This document shows positions 61,560 through 64,000 of a stretch of 64,000 bases of DNA, one piece after another. This DNA comes from Typhlomys cinereus (Eukaryota; Chordata; Mammalia; Rodentia; Platacanthomyidae), in assembly GCA_023101885.1 (NCBI GenBank), contig JALPQD010000360.1:806001-870000 (forward strand), read 5' to 3'. The stretch's first letter is position 1. Each line of letters begins with the position of its first letter. The notes beneath the pieces were generated by a model. That model was not told where the DNA came from and did no database searches. It worked only from the letters and a program-made list of their open reading frames with translations. The translations under genes and the position numbers were made by a program.

Positions 61560-62010
61560 CCTATTCCACTTTCTTCAAACACTTGGGTATATAGTTTGTT
61601 GCTTCATACTTAGCTTTTCTTTTGAACAACAGCTTACATATAGCTGACTCATTTGAAAGGATTTTATAGTATTTTCTTTTTAGGGATATGTTTTACCTGA
61701 GAACGGACATTGGAAATGTTCAGAGCATTTTGCTATTACAAACAATTGGGTAATGAGCATTCCTGTATAGATTTTCATCTGTGGATTTGGATATGTGTGC
61801 AAGGAGAGACAGACCATTGGGGGCGCTGAACACAGCTGGGGCACCTGACGTGGACCCGAGTTGCTGAGTTTCTCTCCATTATTTTTCAGGCTTCTGTCAC
61901 TTGCCCTTCCCAACCCACTAAGCGAAAACCTGGGATCTTACTGTCATCTTGATTTGCATTTCTTTTCATGTCTCTTTCTCTGTGAAGGGAATCTTCTTTT
62001 TATTCCTATG
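61560..62010 (-). repeat. Old LINE-1 trace (antisense)
   Basis: TTTTGCTATTACAAACAATTGG, GTAATGAGCATTCCTGTATAG and CATCTTGATTTGCATTTC are antisense L1ME words. Confidence 0.6.
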
Positions 62011-62014
62011 ACCG

Positions 62015-62345
62015 TTTTATCCCTTTTCTTAGATGGTTTCATATGCGAACACAATGAATTTGCATCATTCTCATACCTCATTACCCCATCCCATCCCCTT
62101 CCTTTTCAAAACGTAAACCCAATCAGGCTCTCTCTTCCCACCTGGTCTCCCCTCTTACTTTCACGTCTTGCTGTATGTGCAGCCGACTGGATTTCACCTG
62201 GGTTGCCTATACTCATGTGTGCCCAAGCATTTCTTGGTGATATACTAATGGACATACCATTGAGGGAAGTAGCCCCTCTTCTTCCATGTGGCAGTGAACC
62301 TCAGTGACCTTTAAGGAAGGTGTGTGATGCCTTGAAGGGCATATA
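62015..62345 (-). mobile_element. LINE-1 3'-UTR-like piece (antisense)
   Basis: GGTTTCATATGCGAACACAATG and CATTACCCCATCCCATCCCC parallel 41840-41900. CTTCTTCCATGTGGCAGTG follows. The 148-codon frame at 61861-62307 is inside L1 debris. Confidence 0.6.
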
Positions 62346-62404
62346 CTTGTCTTTTGCTTATTTTCCCTTCTTTCTTAGGGATTTTAACCATTTTTCAAAA
62401 ACCT

Positions 62405-62565
62405 ATTAAAATAGTCTCATTGTGTTAGGGTAATCTCAGCACGTAGGGGGCTGAGGTAGGAGGATTATGACCTTGAGGCCAGCCAGGATTGCATAGTAGG
62501 AACCTGTCTCAACAACCAACCAATCTATCAACCAGCCAGCTAATCGACCACCCAAGCGAACAAAT
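62405..62565 (+). repeat. B1 SINE with AACC/AATC tail
   Basis: GGTAATCTCAGCACGTAGGG, GGCTGAGGTAGGAGGATTATG, GAGGCCAGCCAGGATTGC, AACCTGTCTCAACAACC, then an irregular AACCAACC tail. Confidence 0.85.
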
Positions 62566-62589
62566 CAAAATGGATCAGCTTATCATATG

Positions 62590-62895
62590 TTTTTTTCTAT
62601 ATAAGAATATATAAATTGGTTTTAGATTGGAAAAAGTTGATTTATTAGGGAAAACCTCACCCTGGAGACATTTGACTTGTCTTGCTTGGATGGCCTCCTC
62701 TCAGTAAGATAGCAGAGCAACTCTCCAATCCTCTGCTACTTTAACTTGTTTCTTTTTGCATTTAAGTCTCTAATCCATCTGGAATTTATTTTGATTTTCG
62801 GAGGGAGGTGAGGATCTAGCTTTGCTTTTTACCAGATGGCCAGCCAGTTGTCCCAATACCATTTATTGAATAATCCATCGCTTCCCACAGAAATG
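62590..62895 (-). repeat. LINE-1 fragment (antisense)
   Basis: GTCTCTAATCCATCTGGAAT, TTTACCAGATGGCCAGCC and CCCAATACCATTTATTGAATAA are a familiar antisense L1 block (tcccagcaccatttattgaata). Confidence 0.8.
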
Positions 62896-62899
62896 AAAT

Positions 62900-63075
62900 G
62901 CCGCCTTCATCATATATTAAAATGTGGAGGAGGGAATTTGTATTCATTTTTTTAAAGAGTTTCCAGAGCCAGCTAGTCAGTAAGGATGTTAGGGAGGTCT
63001 TAGCTGATAAGAGACAGAGGTCCTGGTCATAATTATCCAGCCAGGAATATTGTGCGTGGGACTAGTAGGTTTCCC
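62900..63075. other. Short unique interval
   Basis: No feature seen. Confidence 0.3.
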
Positions 63076-63079
63076 TTGG

Positions 63080-63282
63080 GATGGGACTTAGAACAGTGCT
63101 GGGAGGGACTGAATTAGAACAAGACTCCTAAATCTAGTCACTGGTGACATTTTGGGCTGGGTAAGTTTTTCTTAGAGTTTATCTGGTGTATTGTTTGGGA
63201 TAACCTCTGCTTCTATCAACCCTTGGGAGAAATGAGTCTTTGTCTCCAGACTTAGTAAAATGACCCCTGAGAGGGTGGCACA

Positions 63283-63313
<31 letters not shown>

Positions 63314-63335
63314 GAGAACCACTGCTTTATCAGCT
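63080..63335 (-). mobile_element. hAT-type (MER) nonautonomous DNA transposon
   Basis: CACTGGTGACATTTTGGGCTG, GGGTAAGTTTTTCTTAG, GTCTTTGTCTCCAGACTTAG, AAAATGACCCCTGAGAGG, and the terminal TGAGAACCACTGC follow a common mammalian hAT-Charlie MER element. A T29 run at 63282-63314 interrupts it just before the terminal sequence. Confidence 0.7.
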
Positions 63336-63339
63336 CTGG

Positions 63340-64000
63340 ACTTTATCAGAACAGAAATTTGATTAAAAGCATGGGCGGCCTTTTGTTGTTGTGAGATTCT
63401 GCTATAAGCAACATCAAGGGTTCCAGATGTCTGAGAGCCAGAGAGGTACTTTTCAGTCTCAGAGACCAGACCCTCCAGATTTGGAGTGAAGGTGCCCATC
63501 TGTAAGAGTCAGCCATGCGAGTTGGAGAAAGAGAGCTTCCCTTTGACCTTGCAGGTGAATCTTCTAAAACTTGTTGGGGCTCAGGCTGAATATTTTCCCT
63601 GCCTCCCACATCTCCAGAGAAGGTGGTGGTGGTGGGGGTTGGAGAGGGGTGGGTGTGGGTGGTGGGCTCCCTTAATCGTGGATGAGAATCTATGGTAATA
63701 GAAATTATATGATTTTAATAGTCTATTCCTTTGGCAGTAAAAAAAAAGTCTGAGTTTATCTTTGGGAGGAGCAGGAAGTAAATGTGTTCAGGATATTGGA
63801 GCCAGTGAGTGGGCAGACAGATTCCCTACAGAATAGGTGGATGAGAAGAAGAGGAAAGAGAAGTGTGCGACAGCTCTGGGGTCTTAGGGAAGGAAGAAAG
63901 CATGGCCGGGAGCTGGCTGAGGGCTGAGCGATGGCTCTGGGGACCAGCTGCGGGAAGTTGTGGCTAAGATCCTTCACAGCAAGGCAGAAGGACAGACAGT
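63340..64000. other. Unique sequence with a G-rich tract
   Basis: No repeat recognised except the G-rich block. Antisense and sense frames of 70-87 codons are unsupported. Confidence 0.35.
63634..63666 (+). other. G-quadruplex motif
   Basis: G5, G4, G3, G3 and G3 runs with loops TTGGAGA, T, TGT and TGGT satisfy the standard G3+N1-7 rule with one spare run. It lies in non-repeat DNA. Confidence 0.8.

Noticed and set aside
61861..62307. 148-codon frame
   Set aside because: Lies inside old antisense L1 debris and an L1 3'-UTR-like piece.

Overview
This window looks like rodent nuclear DNA from an intergenic region or a very long intron. I find no protein-coding exon, RNA gene, CpG-rich promoter, operon or CRISPR array that I can support. 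The organism call rests on interspersed repeats: 7SL-derived B1 elements, tRNA-derived ID and B3/B4-type composite SINEs, Lx-type LINE-1 3' UTRs, MaLR solo LTRs, and about 15 copies of a tRNA-derived B2-superfamily SINE. That SINE begins GGGCTGGAGAG.TGGCTCAG and ends in a CA tract plus an AATAAA-type tail. It is not the mouse or rat B2 consensus, so a non-murine myodont is likely. A jerboa-type (dipodoid) genome is one possibility; this is inference.

Layout. 1-13 kb: ancient L2, MIR and MLT1 remnants, B1/B3/B4 SINEs, and a local duplication of flanking DNA near 2-3 kb. 13.0-14.1 kb: a GT-rich minisatellite. 14-19 kb: unique stretches alternating with MIR, L2, ID, SINE and L1 pieces. 19.6-20.9 kb: the largest Lx-type L1 3' UTR piece, on the minus strand. 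21-25 kb: a 350-450 bp repeat family (at least seven copies in the window), one copy carrying a 38-bp hairpin. 25-38 kb: MaLR LTRs, a pyrimidine minisatellite, a C-rich L1 tract, and the longest fairly repeat-poor stretch (34.5-36.7 kb). 38-46 kb: an L2 and a hAT-type DNA transposon, both split by later insertions, more L1 3' UTR, and a head-to-head pair of the 400-bp repeat. 47-57 kb: CATC-type minisatellites, an old antisense L1, and a B4 element carrying two young SINEs in opposite orientation. 57-64 kb: GA, TTCC and CT arrays, L2/MIR/L1 remnants, a repeat-free candidate regulatory segment at 60.9-61.4 kb, and a hAT remnant.

Since no genes were found, there is no gene cooperation to describe. 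The readable content is a record of insertion order: L2/MIR/hAT/MLT1 oldest, then MaLR and L1, then B1/B4, then the CA-tailed SINE and one ID element with intact target-site duplications. Repeat names come from memory of family consensus sequences without a search, so boundaries are approximate, usually within 10-40 bp. Sequence-internal facts (target-site duplications, tandem periods, inverted repeats) were read directly.
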